Assembly (NCBI GenBank): GCA_026414765.1
Contig: JAOAIJ010000043.1
Span: forward strand, 1 to 64,000
Reading direction: 5' to 3'
Length of the DNA stretch: 64,000 bases
Origin: Clostridia bacterium
GTDB lineage: Bacteria > Bacillota > Clostridia > Acetivibrionales > DSM-27016
The notes beneath the pieces are model-generated. The model was not told the DNA's origin. It ran no database searches and was given only the letters and a program-made list of their open reading frames with translations. A program made the translations under genes and the position numbers. This document shows, one piece after another, positions 1-8,899 of this stretch. Each line of letters begins with the position of its first letter. Position 1 is the first letter of the stretch.

Positions 1-206
1 TTGCCATAATTATTCAGAAACATGCATATCCAAATTATTGTGGCAAATAATAGTATTATTAAATTCTTCAGGTATAAAGGTTATGGTAACCAGCTATAGC
101 TATTTATCAAAATAAATTTACACGAAATTTCTTATAGACCCACTAAATAAGGTAATCTATTGATATTCAAAAATCCTCAGGAGAAAACTCAAAACAGTAA
201 AATGTA

Positions 207-989
207 TTATTTAGTATATCGATATTGTTTCCAAATTGAACCGATAGGCTTATATGCATATCTTGTACCTACAAATTCGGATGTATAAGGTATTCTGCTA
301 ATACACTGTTTCCATTCCTCATATTTTGTTTCTTTATTATTAGAGAATACTTTAACATTAACTTTTTCGGTAGAACTAGCTGTAATGCTATAAGTAACTG
401 TACGATTATAGTTTATACCAACTTCAAAACCTACAGCTGCTTCAATATCTGATACAGTTAACCCCACAGTTGCTGTATATTTTGCTAAAAACCCTCTTTG
501 CTCTGATATACTAATGCTTGCAGGGCCGTCGTACCAGTCGCTATAGTCTGGGTTGTTTGGAAAATAACATTCTACAGGGTTTTCAACTGCATTTTTTGCA
601 TAATATGAATATATGGGTGGCAAAATAACTGCTTGAGTAATAGCTTGTGGATTGTCTGTAGAAGATGGCGGATCTTGTTTAGATGTTAAGTCTTCATCTT
701 CTGAATTCATGACTCCAATTTTTACCTCTACAAGCTTATAGCCTTCCGGTATTTCCGCGCCAGCCATAACATCAGGGTTTTTAAGCTCATCTTTATCAGT
801 TATAGTTGTAATTGTATAGCCATCCTTTTTTTCTACTTTAGCCTTCTTTAGCTTTAACTCTGTGCTAATGAATTTTTTTGTTAGAGTAATATCATCTTTA
901 AGTTCTGCTGATTCAGCAGCATTTACATTCAAAGCCATTAACATACTAAAGATTGTAGTAAAACATATTATTTTTCTAAAGTGTTTCAC
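207..989 (-). CDS. secreted protein of unknown function
   Basis: 260 residues starting at a GTG behind an ideal GGAGG (7-base-plus spacer). Residues 1-24 are a classical signal peptide (basic MKHFRK, hydrophobic core, ANA cleavage site), so the product is exported. The mature part begins with a charged, lysine-rich segment; the middle has a proline-rich stretch and the C-terminal half is rich in Tyr, Ser and Thr, as in beta-rich extracellular proteins. There are only two Cys in the mature part. I recognise no domain. It is a single-gene unit at the window edge with nothing readable downstream to position 1. Function unknown. Confidence 0.75.
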   Translation of the reverse strand: MKHFRKIICFTTIFSMLMALNVNAAESAELKDDITLTKKFISTELKLKKAKVEKKDGYTITTITDKDELKNPDVMAGAEIPEGYKLVEVKIGVMNSEDEDLTSKQDPPSSTDNPQAITQAVILPPIYSYYAKNAVENPVECYFPNNPDYSDWYDGPASISISEQRGFLAKYTATVGLTVSDIEAAVGFEVGINYNRTVTYSITASSTEKVNVKVFSNNKETKYEEWKQCISRIPYTSEFVGTRYAYKPIGSIWKQYRYTK

Positions 990-1187
990 AATAAAGATAC
1001 CTCCATATAATAATATTCTTTACCGTTATTTAATGTCACCCAGGAACAATATGTAACATATGTATATAAATGGATATAATTATTATACTAAGCATATTGA
1101 CATTTGTCAAAATTTATAATTATAATAATTTACAAATATAGTAAATGGAGATATGTAATATTGTTTATGAATATAAAGAGGTATTTT

Positions 1188-1433
1188 ATGTTTAGACTTG
1201 GTTTAGTATCATTATTTTTAACACTTACAAAACTTATGGCTATTATAATAATATACGATTTCTATAGTGTTTATAAGTTTAAAGCAGTATCATCTGGTCC
1301 CATATCCAACGGAATGAAACTCATACCCTCATTTTTATGGTATGTAATAATCACCGAAATCATAATTTCTGGTATTATTATAGTATTTGGCTTTAAGAAC
1401 TTTTATTTTGCAAATAATAAGAAAAACCAATGA
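1188..1433 (+). CDS. small membrane protein, two predicted helices
   Basis: The open frame extends back to a TTG at 1104, but the only start with a well-placed ribosome site is the ATG at 1188 (AGAGG six bases upstream), giving 81 residues. An ATG at 1167 has a poorly spaced GGAG. Two hydrophobic segments (about residues 4-25 and 50-72) flank a short polar loop, so a two-helix membrane protein is expected. The frame sits alone in very AT-rich DNA and is followed by a hairpin terminator. No family recognised; low sequence complexity leaves some doubt that it is expressed. Confidence 0.45.
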   Translation: MFRLGLVSLFLTLTKLMAIIIIYDFYSVYKFKAVSSGPISNGMKLIPSFLWYVIITEIIISGIIIVFGFKNFYFANNKKNQ

Positions 1434-1773
1434 TCATATTATGAGTAAAGAAAAAAGATAAAAATAGAAATAAAAAGCCTGGTATATATCAGGTTTTTTG
1501 TTAACAAAATTCTGTATAGAGTACATCCTACTAATATAGAATCTTATTCATAGATATATAAATACTTATTTTGTTAGCTTTGGGTGTTGTAACAATCCGA
1601 CTTAGCTTAATTTTCTCAACCCATAGTATTTATTTTATATATGGGTAATTTTTTGCATTAGGTACTAACAGTTATTAGAGCTCAATGGTAAGAAATAATA
1701 AATTGACAAATTTAAACATTGATGTAAAATATTATTATACTCGAATTTTTTCAATACATAAGGAGAAAATAAT
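1434..1773. other. intergenic region, AT-rich
   Basis: 340 bases between the small membrane gene and the secreted pair. It holds the rho-independent terminator at 1472-1500. The remainder is AT-rich and presumably contains the promoter of the secreted pair, but I cannot point to a clear -35/-10 pair. No convincing gene on either strand. Confidence 0.5.
1472..1500 (+). terminator. rho-independent terminator
   Basis: An A-run, then CCTG and CAGG arms around an AT-rich loop, then six T. The flanking A and T runs extend the stem. It ends the transcript of the small membrane gene. Confidence 0.6.
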
Positions 1774-2232
1774 ATGGATAAAAAATACTTAAGTAAAGTA
1801 ATTTTTACATTCATTGTAGGTGTCACCTTAGGAATAGGTACATTTACTGCATTTGCCGGTGTCGCAGAAGGGTCTTGGAAATATTATGGCCCAACAAATG
1901 GATACAGCTATAAGAACATAGCACGTGTTTATGTAAGCGATAATCCATCTAATGGCTATATGTATGCACAAACATATGCTGGAAAAGATGGGACAGGAAC
2001 TGTACCAACAGGCTATATAGGTGCCCAAGCAAGACTATATAGATATGATGCATTGGTGACATCTACAAATACAGTTTATAATTCATCAGCTGCTGAATAT
2101 TTATCTGTTTGCACCAGCACATCATATAATGGAGGAACAGGATCATATTATAGTAAAGGTACTTCGTATGCATATAACGGAAATGGATACACTTCTTATT
2201 CTACATACCAGAGTCCAAGTCAAACTTATTAG
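1774..2232 (+). CDS. secreted Tyr/Ser/Gly-rich protein
   Basis: 152 residues with start ATG behind AAGGAG. Residues 1-29 form a signal peptide (MDKKYLSK, hydrophobic core, cleavage near TAFAG). The mature protein is about 123 residues, extremely rich in Tyr, Ser, Gly and Thr, with one Cys and no long hydrophobic segment. Its last 40 residues consist of YYSKGTSYAYNGNGY and YQSPSQTY type motifs. I associate this kind of tail with small exported proteins of Bacillus, Paenibacillus and Clostridia of unknown role; that is memory, not a search. Its overall size and the GSW start of the mature part are superficially like lactococcin-972-type peptides, but I would not assign that family. Only 17 bases separate it from the next gene, so the two are co-transcribed. 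Confidence 0.8.
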   Translation: MDKKYLSKVIFTFIVGVTLGIGTFTAFAGVAEGSWKYYGPTNGYSYKNIARVYVSDNPSNGYMYAQTYAGKDGTGTVPTGYIGAQARLYRYDALVTSTNTVYNSSAAEYLSVCTSTSYNGGTGSYYSKGTSYAYNGNGYTSYSTYQSPSQTY

Positions 2233-2249
2233 TTAAGGAGGCAAATAAA

Positions 2250-2669
2250 ATGAACGTGAAAGTCATTTATAAGAAATCGGTATTTTTATTAATTCTGTTA
2301 GTTGGTATACTAGCAGGCTCTGCTGTTTACGCATCAATTAATATGATTAAGCAAAAAGATTATCCTAAAAATGAATCAGGTGAGACATATGGTTCTGCAC
2401 TGTATGCTGAAAACCAAGAAGATGAGCCAGACTTAATTAAAGCAATCGGTGTAGATGGAACAGTCGGATATGTAAAGTCATCTGACCTTACAGGGGATAA
2501 ACCAAAGTCTCCAAAGGAAGCCTTAGAGAAGCAAAATAAAATGCCATCAAAAAAAGAAATCAATCTATATGAAAGTGATGGGAGAACAATCATAGGTAAA
2601 TTTAAAATTGAGACTGGAGAAGCCGAAATCAAGGATAAAGATGGAAAAGTCGTTAAGACCACTAAATAA
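2250..2669 (+). CDS. membrane-anchored/exported partner protein
   Basis: 139 residues with start ATG behind GGAGG. A hydrophobic N-terminal segment (about residues 9-29) acts as a signal anchor or uncleaved signal. The extracellular part carries a recognisable block: ETYGSAL, a DEPDLI-A-G-DGT-GYV-SDL motif at about residues 63-85, then a KSPKEAL helix, and a C-terminal INLYESDGRTIIGKFKI segment. I have seen this block in proteins sometimes labelled M56/BlaR1-like, although there is no peptidase motif here. Encoded 17 bases after the Tyr-rich secreted protein. A role as that protein's accessory or immunity partner is only inference from the pairing. Confidence 0.8.
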   Translation: MNVKVIYKKSVFLLILLVGILAGSAVYASINMIKQKDYPKNESGETYGSALYAENQEDEPDLIKAIGVDGTVGYVKSSDLTGDKPKSPKEALEKQNKMPSKKEINLYESDGRTIIGKFKIETGEAEIKDKDGKVVKTTK

Positions 2670-2815
2670 TCTAAGAGAAAGAGGTAATTCATAAAATCTT
2701 TTGTAATTATATAGACTAATTAGTCTGTTTGAAGGTTTTAGTGCAATACAACTTATGTTATTTGAGTTACCAAAGGTTTATCGTGTTGACAATTACTAAT
2801 TAACTTGGCTCTCTA

Positions 2816-2845
2816 AACTCATAGTATTCTATGAGTTATTTTTTA
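2816..2845 (+). terminator. rho-independent terminator
   Basis: Nine-base-pair stem AACTCATAG / CTATGAGTT with a four-base loop, followed by TATTTTTT. It ends the secreted-pair transcript. Confidence 0.75.
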
Positions 2846-2937
2846 TGTGTTTTAAGATCAATGCCTATCTTGGTTCGAGAGAACTTATAATAATGGAAAT
2901 AGTATTGTGGATACTATCGTAATCGGGGTCCCACAGC

Positions 2938-2972
2938 CAAAAACCTCGTATTTCAAAATACGAGGTTTTTTA
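2938..2972. terminator. strong hairpin terminator
   Basis: Fourteen-base stem with arms AAAACCTCGTATTT and AAATACGAGGTTTT, tiny loop, T-run on the plus side and A-run on the other. It can work in both directions, so it probably also terminates the minus-strand zinc-ribbon gene that ends at 3002. The bases between 2670 and 3001 otherwise hold only the terminator at 2816 and no gene. Confidence 0.8.
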
Positions 2973-3001
2973 TTTACCTGATGATTTACATTTTAAGTAT
3001 A

Positions 3002-3148
3002 CTAATCTTTATAGTTAAAACCAAAATTGCATTTTAAACACATGAGACTTCTGGTTTTGTTATGCAAGTAAACTATATACATCGGTGCATGACAAATAGG
3101 GCATATATTAGCAGTTTTCTTATGATAAGCGTGAACTACTGTACTCAA
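3002..3148 (-). CDS. 48-residue zinc-ribbon protein
   Basis: A short minus-strand frame starting at TTG 3148 with GGAGG eight bases upstream; an upstream in-frame TTG at 3154 is only two bases from the Shine-Dalgarno and is less likely. The product carries CPIC at residues 16-19 and CLKC at residues 37-40, the spacing of a small zinc ribbon, with several His residues near the first pair. It ends just before the bidirectional hairpin at 2938-2972. No homologue recognised; the ribosome site, the Cys pairs and the terminator together make it credible. Possible role as a DNA/RNA- or protein-binding adaptor is inference. Confidence 0.6.
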   Translation of the reverse strand: MSTVVHAYHKKTANICPICHAPMYIVYLHNKTRSLMCLKCNFGFNYKD

Positions 3149-3358
3149 TTCCAATACCTCCAATCATTGATTTAGTAGCATGATTACGGTGAAACTGATT
3201 AATAATACTATTTTATGCAGATTCATAACTAAAAAACTGGTAAAGAATAACTTCAGTATTATTTTAGTTTATTTTCAATTAGTGGAAATATTGAAATGAG
3301 TTTGAGTGAAGTATATAATTCATGTATCGGATAAAATTGTTAATTTGGAGGTATCTTA

Positions 3359-3706
3359 ATGATAAGAAAAGCTGATGAGATGGTTAAAGAAATTAAAGAG
3401 CAAATGAGGGGTGGAAAAGGATCTGTTGAAATAACTCATATCTTCAAGCAGGATGAACTCACTGGAAAAGCAAGATTATGTGCAAAAATCACTATAAATC
3501 CAGGATGTTCTATAGGATTGCATGAGCATGTGAATGAGGAAGAAATATTCTATGTTATAAAAGGTAAAGGCATAATCGATGACAATGGCATCCAAAAAGA
3601 GGTATTTGAGGGTGATTCCATCCTAACCGGAGGTGGTGCGGCCCATTCGGTTGAGAATAATGGTACAGAGCCTTTAGAGATGCTTGCCGTTATTCTGCTT
3701 TTTTAA
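3359..3706 (+). CDS. cupin-domain protein
   Basis: 115 residues with start ATG behind GGAGG. A single cupin barrel fills residues 35-113. The first cupin motif reads GLHEHVNEEEIFYVIKGKG, with the two His and the Glu that normally hold a metal ion; the second reads GGAAHSVEN with the third His. Small single-domain cupins act as isomerases, dioxygenases or sensors, and the sequence does not say which. It stands alone, with a partly palindromic stretch (3714-3788) between it and the converging gene downstream. Confidence 0.85.
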   Translation: MIRKADEMVKEIKEQMRGGKGSVEITHIFKQDELTGKARLCAKITINPGCSIGLHEHVNEEEIFYVIKGKGIIDDNGIQKEVFEGDSILTGGGAAHSVENNGTEPLEMLAVILLF

Positions 3707-3786
3707 GAATCCAAAAATAGAGGGATATATTCATATAAGTCAGGATACTACTGTCAGAAAACCTGGGGTGTATCCCTTTACTCTAT

Positions 3787-4398
3787 TTAAGCAGCTGTTT
3801 TTTTAGCTAACTCCTCAATAAGGTAGTCAAGATTGTGGATATCCAGTTCCATATTTTGCTTATCAAGAACAGTAGGCAATAAATATCCAAGTTCCGTAAC
3901 AAGTTCATCCTTTTTTCTCAGTAGCTGAATATAATGCTTGTGCTCTTCCTCTTCATTGATTAATTGTACCGCTTTTGATTCCAGGCCATGCTCCCAATTT
4001 GTCAGGCGCTCGCGTATGAACCTGTTTTCGATCGCCAATTCGGATACTTCCAAATTTATATGTTTAATGAATATCTTGAGCTTTCGCTTTTCAATAAAGA
4101 ATTTTAGAGGGTATGATATTTGTTTAAGGTAAACGGGGTTTTTTGAAAAATTATACCACTCATTTATTCTGGTTGTTATTTCGTGATTTAAGGAAGTTAT
4201 CTTTTTTACATTGGTTTTGTATTTTTCAATTTCTTGCTGTACTTCACACCTGCTTTTATTCAAAAGGTTTGAGTAAAAGTCTCCAGAGTGTTTACCTATA
4301 GTACTATTAAGCTGTTCAAAGGAAGACACAGTACTTTTTAGCTCGTAAAGCAGTCTTATAACAAATTCAATTCTGTCTTTCATTGCTCTATCGCACAT
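3787..4398 (-). CDS. coiled-coil protein, unknown function
   Basis: 203 residues. The frame could start 20 codons earlier inside the upstream gene, but the ATG at 4398 has GGAGG seven bases away, that GGAGG being part of the last codons of the upstream gene, so translation is coupled. The product is nearly all helical, with many Glu, Lys and Leu heptads (about residues 25-80 and 105-180), no membrane segment and no signal peptide: a cytoplasmic coiled-coil protein. Its partner is probably the SH3/membrane protein encoded just before it. No family recognised. Confidence 0.8.
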   Translation of the reverse strand: MCDRAMKDRIEFVIRLLYELKSTVSSFEQLNSTIGKHSGDFYSNLLNKSRCEVQQEIEKYKTNVKKITSLNHEITTRINEWYNFSKNPVYLKQISYPLKFFIEKRKLKIFIKHINLEVSELAIENRFIRERLTNWEHGLESKAVQLINEEEEHKHYIQLLRKKDELVTELGYLLPTVLDKQNMELDIHNLDYLIEELAKKTAA

Positions 4399-4402
4399 AG
4401 CC

Positions 4403-5683
4403 TTACCTCCCGGCTTCTCTAAGCCATTTTGAATTAACCCAGCCTGAATACCCATCATGGGTGCTTACTAAATACCAAAGCCTTCCAGAAGTATCCTTTT
4501 GTGTTTGTCCGTGAAAACTTACTTTTGTGTTATGCTTTAAAGCGTGTTTTATTACTTTGGCAGAAGTGCCGTCAGGCTGCATTCTAAGGTTTAGGCCTTC
4601 CTTAGCTGTGACTGTATATAGTTTGCCTGTTTCAGATAATGGAGAGATTTCAGCTTCAGTAGTTTCAACAGTGTCAGTTTCTTCTATACCGATTATTGTC
4701 TTTGCTTCATTCCAGGCGAAAGAGAGAAAATCCTTTGCTGAATAATATGCGCTGCTTTGTATTTCTGACAGATCCGTTCCAGTGTATTTATATGTAAGTA
4801 TTTTTCCCGGCACTGTCAGTGCTAATAAGCAGTAACAAGCTAAAATTGCACTCAAAAATAGCATTTTGTGTCTGATAACCATTCTTAAAGGAGTAAAGAC
4901 TACATATAGAAGGCCTGCAACAATTTTCTTTAGGGAAGGATATTGCCGGGTATTATGTACATATAAACTTCTGGTTTTTGCTTTGGATTTTTTCTTATAT
5001 GACAGCTTATGCTTTAGTTCACGGCTAAAAGTGCTGAAATTATGCTTAATAAAGTGAAATATCCGGATGAGGATTTTTTTTGTGCATACGGTATAGAAGT
5101 TTTTGAGCGCTCTTGCAGTAATAAGAGGGAGATTTGCCAATAGTTTTTTATTAGTTGCGGATAAGTGAGAAAAGTAAGATTTAGTCCACTCTATAATCGA
5201 AAAGGGCATTTCAAAACTGATTTCATCATATTGCTTTATGCTGCTGTTGTCAAACTGTAGCTCCCTGAAGATAATGTCAGAAGTGAATTCGTATTTTATG
5301 GAAGTAGAATAGTCTTTTACTGTCAGCCTGAATATGTCATCAAGCTTTTCAGTACCGGAAAACTTGCTCAAAAGCTTGTGGCTTATAAATAAATCAATAT
5401 TCCACTTATGACTTATTGTTTTTATTGTCCAGGCAGCCAACTCTTTGTTAGGTTGACTTTCATAAGGTTCATCCATAATATCCTTTAAGATTTCAATGGA
5501 GTCTTTCAGCTTTAATTCATTTATTCTAAGAATAGCAAGACGTCTGATAAATTCATCAGGGCTTTTTAGGTAAAAACTCAGGTCTTTTACACTATTTAGC
5601 TTACCTATTGTATTTTTAGTTTGTTTTTCAAGCTTATACCAGTCAGGACACATATCCTGTATACACAATAAGTTTATGTGCAT
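4403..5683 (-). CDS. membrane protein with extracellular bacterial SH3 domain
   Basis: 426 residues. The N-terminal 130 residues are helical and resemble HEAT-like repeats (FIRRLAILRINELKLKDSI and following), suggesting a cytoplasmic protein-binding scaffold. A basic stretch at about 225-245 precedes one clear membrane helix (about 275-293, MLFLSAILACYCLLALTV). Outside lies a linker and then a bacterial SH3 domain (about residues 355-425: LNLRMQPDGTSAKVI, WYLVSTHDGYSGWVNSKWL), a fold that usually binds peptidoglycan. So it may link the cell wall to a cytoplasmic partner, plausibly the coiled-coil protein translated from the same mRNA with stop and start only 4 bases apart. Confidence 0.85.
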   Translation of the reverse strand: MHINLLCIQDMCPDWYKLEKQTKNTIGKLNSVKDLSFYLKSPDEFIRRLAILRINELKLKDSIEILKDIMDEPYESQPNKELAAWTIKTISHKWNIDLFISHKLLSKFSGTEKLDDIFRLTVKDYSTSIKYEFTSDIIFRELQFDNSSIKQYDEISFEMPFSIIEWTKSYFSHLSATNKKLLANLPLITARALKNFYTVCTKKILIRIFHFIKHNFSTFSRELKHKLSYKKKSKAKTRSLYVHNTRQYPSLKKIVAGLLYVVFTPLRMVIRHKMLFLSAILACYCLLALTVPGKILTYKYTGTDLSEIQSSAYYSAKDFLSFAWNEAKTIIGIEETDTVETTEAEISPLSETGKLYTVTAKEGLNLRMQPDGTSAKVIKHALKHNTKVSFHGQTQKDTSGRLWYLVSTHDGYSGWVNSKWLREAGR

Positions 5684-5980
5684 AAATACTCACCCTTTTT
5701 TAGTGCATTAATATACACTTTCCTAACAATATATTAACATTATAAATCAGAACAGTATCTAGTCTTTTTTGTCTAATATGCCTAGTATATCTGTATCATC
5801 ATATATGGGTAAAGGGGTTAAGAATACGGATGGTATATAGTACTAAAAGTCATATAAATAAGCATTTGCAATAAAAATCAACTAGCACTAGCGGCTGATT
5901 TAGATAATATTCATGTAGAATTACCACTTAAATAGTGCTATATTATAACTTATATAATTCGCAAAAACAGGGGGAAAAGA
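5684..5980. other. divergent intergenic region with paired inverted repeat
   Basis: Between the SH3 gene (minus) and the MFS gene (plus). An 8-bp perfect inverted repeat, TAGCACTA at 5883-5890 and TAGTGCTA at 5933-5940, lies just in front of a weak promoter candidate (TTACCA 5921, 17 bp, TATAAC 5944). It could be a pair of operator half-sites for the transporter. Nothing else seen. Confidence 0.35.
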
Positions 5981-7165
5981 ATGGTCAAGACATTGATAAG
6001 AAAGACAAAAAGCATGGAAAGAGACTTTCTCTTATTTCTTTTGGTTGGTGTTTTTCTAGGAATAGGTCAAAGTGTAGATAATTCTACATTAACAAATTTT
6101 TTAAAAGACAAGTTTCAGATTGATGTTATTCAGAGGACAGCCCTAGAAATTCCAAGGGAGCTTCCGGGGTTTTTAGTTTATTTAATAATTGGTTTTTTAT
6201 ATGCCTTTGGAGATATCAGAATAGCGGCCTTTGCAAATATTTGTGCTGCTGCAGGGATGTTACTGCTGGGGATTATCCCTTCCGAGTATTCACTGGTGCT
6301 AATATGTATTTTTGTTTACAGCACCGGACAGCATGTATATATGCCACTCTCAAACAGTATAGGTATGAATTTTGCCAAGGAAGGAAACCTGGGGAGAAAG
6401 CTGGGGCAGTTGAGTTCTTTTAATACAGCTTCCCTTGTAATAAGCAGCGCTGCTTTATGGCTTTTGATAAAAATATTTGATATAGGATATACAGTATCAT
6501 TTTCTATAGGGGCATTATCATTTACTGCTGCTGCTTTTCTTTTGCTGCTGATGAAAAAGGAGCAAAAGGAGAAATCTAAAACAAGGTTTGTTTTCCGAAA
6601 AGAGTATAAACTCTTTTATTGGCTGTGTATATTGTTTGGAGCCAGGAAACAGATATTTCTTACTTTCGGAACATGGGTTCTGGTTGATGTTTTTGAGCAG
6701 CAGCGGGCTACTATGACAATCCTGTTTTTCATTATAGCTTCTCTTGGGATATTTATTAAGCCGTTGATAGGACACATGGTAGATAAGATAGGTGAGAGGA
6801 TAGTGTTGGCAGGGGAGTCTGCGATATTATTCTTTGTATGCCTTGGTTATGCATTTTCAAACGATTTATTGAAAGGCAGTGCAGCTATATTTCTTGTCAG
6901 TGCATGTTATGTCCTGGATCAGTGTTCGAGTTCGGTCAGCATGGCAAGATCAACATATCTAAAGAAGATTGCAGTTTCACCCGAGGATGTATCCCCTACG
7001 CTTTCATTGGGAATCAGTATTGATCATATTGTATCAATGTTTTTACCGGTTTTGGGAGGAGTTGTCTGGCAAAGTGGGGGAGCAGACGGCTATAAATATG
7101 TTTTTATCGGAGGTGCTGTAATAGCTTTGATAAACTTTTTCTCAGCGAGAAGGATAAAGATATAA
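5981..7165 (+). CDS. MFS-type transporter
   Basis: 394 residues with about 11-12 hydrophobic segments spread evenly over the protein and the central basic cytoplasmic loop (about residues 188-205, KKEQKEKSKTRF) typical of major-facilitator carriers. Between helices 8 and 9 lies HMVDKIGERIVL, a variant of the MFS GxxxDRxGRR loop. Start ATG behind GGGGGA. The substrate cannot be told; the gene stands alone. Followed by a perfect hairpin at 7189-7212. Confidence 0.85.
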   Translation: MVKTLIRKTKSMERDFLLFLLVGVFLGIGQSVDNSTLTNFLKDKFQIDVIQRTALEIPRELPGFLVYLIIGFLYAFGDIRIAAFANICAAAGMLLLGIIPSEYSLVLICIFVYSTGQHVYMPLSNSIGMNFAKEGNLGRKLGQLSSFNTASLVISSAALWLLIKIFDIGYTVSFSIGALSFTAAAFLLLLMKKEQKEKSKTRFVFRKEYKLFYWLCILFGARKQIFLTFGTWVLVDVFEQQRATMTILFFIIASLGIFIKPLIGHMVDKIGERIVLAGESAILFFVCLGYAFSNDLLKGSAAIFLVSACYVLDQCSSSVSMARSTYLKKIAVSPEDVSPTLSLGISIDHIVSMFLPVLGGVVWQSGGADGYKYVFIGGAVIALINFFSARRIKI

Positions 7166-7188
7166 ACTAGTCCCCAAAAAAAATTGAT

Positions 7189-7212
7189 GTAGGGTTCCTT
7201 CCGGAACCCTAC
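7189..7212. terminator. hairpin after MFS gene
   Basis: Perfect ten-base stem GTAGGGTTCC / GGAACCCTAC with a four-base loop. There is no T-run on the plus side; an eight-A run lies on its left, so as a terminator it is better formed for minus-strand transcription. Perhaps an mRNA 3'-end stabiliser for the transporter. Confidence 0.5.
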
Positions 7213-7478
7213 CAAATTGGTTAAGAACAACAATTCAATTATATTTATCCGGGTAATTAAAGAGAGTCGTATCAATACGACAAGTGTTTTTATTATACTA
7301 ATGTTGGTGGTTAATGTCAATATGATTTTAGACCTATTTATTTCATACTATTGTTTCTTTGTTAAATGTACGAAATATTTTATAGGAGGTATCATATAAT
7401 TTCTATTATTCACATTTTGGTTGTCTGTTGACTAATCTGTATTATAGTAAAATAAACTACAGACGGGAGAGATCTCTA

Positions 7479-8855
7479 TTGAAGAAGACCTTTGTTCTTG
7501 ATACCAACGTTCTGTTGCAAACGCCTTTTGCATTATACTCATTTGAAGATAATATCATTATTTTACCAGAAGTAGTCTTGGAAGAGCTTGATAGGTTTAA
7601 AAGGGATAATACTGAACTTGGAGCCAATGCAAGGCATGTAGCAAGAATTATTGATGCACTTAGGGTAAAAGGAAATTTAAATGAAGGTGTAGAATTGGAA
7701 AACGGTAGTATTCTCCGTATTGAAATGAATTATAACCATGTGGAATTACCCAGTAGTTGGTCTGAAAGTAATAATGACAACAGGATTTTACAGGTATGTA
7801 AGGGACTGATGGAAAAAGGCGAAAAGGTATATCTTGTTACGAAGGATATTTTTGAGAGAATAAAAGCTGACATAATAGGTGTTATTGCTCAGGATTTTTT
7901 TGCAGAGCAGGTTCCCACTTTTGACGAACAGTATAAAGGGCGTGTGGATGTTTATACATCGGAAGAGAAGCTAAATGAGTTTTATAGTAAAGGCAAAATA
8001 AAACCTGAAGACATATACAGTTTTTCATCGGATTCAGGAGAAAAGATAGACATAAAGCTTGTTACAAATCAGTTTCTTATTGTTCATTCGTGCAGTAATG
8101 ATAAGCATACAGCTTTAGGGAGGTTTGACGGGAAAAGTATTGTAGTGCTGAAGTTTTTACAGGAAAGGCCATTTGGCGTAAATCCGAGGAATGCCGGCCA
8201 AAAATTCATGCAGGAAGCACTGATGCTGGATGCAGATAAAGCGCCTCTGGTGATTATAAAAGGGCCAGCAGGTACAGCAAAAACATTCTATTCACTTGCA
8301 GTAGGTCTCCATAAAATAATGACAGAGCAGAGCAGGCTTTACAGAAAAATTCTGGTATGCCGTCCAAACGTAAAGCTTGATGAGGATATAGGATTTCTGC
8401 CCGGTACTGAACAGGAGAAGATAGCTCCATTTCTACGGCCTGTTGTAGACAATCTGGAGGTTCTTATTGATAACGATGAGAATGAACGCTATAGAAGTGA
8501 GAAGGAATTGAAAGATAAGGTAGATGAGTTGTTTGACAGAAAGATTATTAATACGGAGGCTATTGCTTTTATAAGAGGACGTTCTATCGTAAAACAATGG
8601 GTTATTATTGATGAAGCTCAGAATCTGACACCAAAGCAGGTAAAGGGAATTATAACCCGTGCTGGTATGGGTACTAAAATAATATTGCTGGGTGATCCCG
8701 AACAGATCGATCATCCTTTTCTTGATATAAGAACCAATGGTCTGTGTTACGCGTCTGAAAAGATGAAAGGCAGCTCACTATGCTACCAGGTAACATTGAC
8801 CGATGAAGAATGTGAGCGTTCAGAACTGGCTTATGAAAGTGCTAAAAGAATGTAA
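7479..8855 (+). CDS. PIN-domain plus PhoH-family ATPase (YlaK/PhoH2 type)
   Basis: 458 residues from a TTG start with GGGAGAG upstream; the frame extends 17 codons further back but lacks a ribosome site there. Residues 1-145 form a PIN nuclease domain (LDTNVLLQTP with catalytic Asp8; further acidic residues in EELDRF and TKD). A PhoH ATPase domain follows: Walker A GPAGTAKT at 262-269, Walker B VIIDEAQNLTP, and the GDPEQID sensor loop. Proteins of this PhoH2 architecture are described as RNA helicase/ribonucleases. The length matches the family. Monocistronic, ended by the hairpin at 8900-8934. Confidence 0.93.
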   Translation: MKKTFVLDTNVLLQTPFALYSFEDNIIILPEVVLEELDRFKRDNTELGANARHVARIIDALRVKGNLNEGVELENGSILRIEMNYNHVELPSSWSESNNDNRILQVCKGLMEKGEKVYLVTKDIFERIKADIIGVIAQDFFAEQVPTFDEQYKGRVDVYTSEEKLNEFYSKGKIKPEDIYSFSSDSGEKIDIKLVTNQFLIVHSCSNDKHTALGRFDGKSIVVLKFLQERPFGVNPRNAGQKFMQEALMLDADKAPLVIIKGPAGTAKTFYSLAVGLHKIMTEQSRLYRKILVCRPNVKLDEDIGFLPGTEQEKIAPFLRPVVDNLEVLIDNDENERYRSEKELKDKVDELFDRKIINTEAIAFIRGRSIVKQWVIIDEAQNLTPKQVKGIITRAGMGTKIILLGDPEQIDHPFLDIRTNGLCYASEKMKGSSLCYQVTLTDEECERSELAYESAKRM

Positions 8856-8899
8856 ATTCAAGCTCACCTCGGGCTACTTCTTTAGAATGGAGAGTAAAA

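Noticed and set aside
1774-2232. Lactococcin-972 bacteriocin assignment for the Tyr-rich secreted protein
   Set aside because: Size class and GSW start are similar, but the mature part is twice as long and the family pattern is not met.
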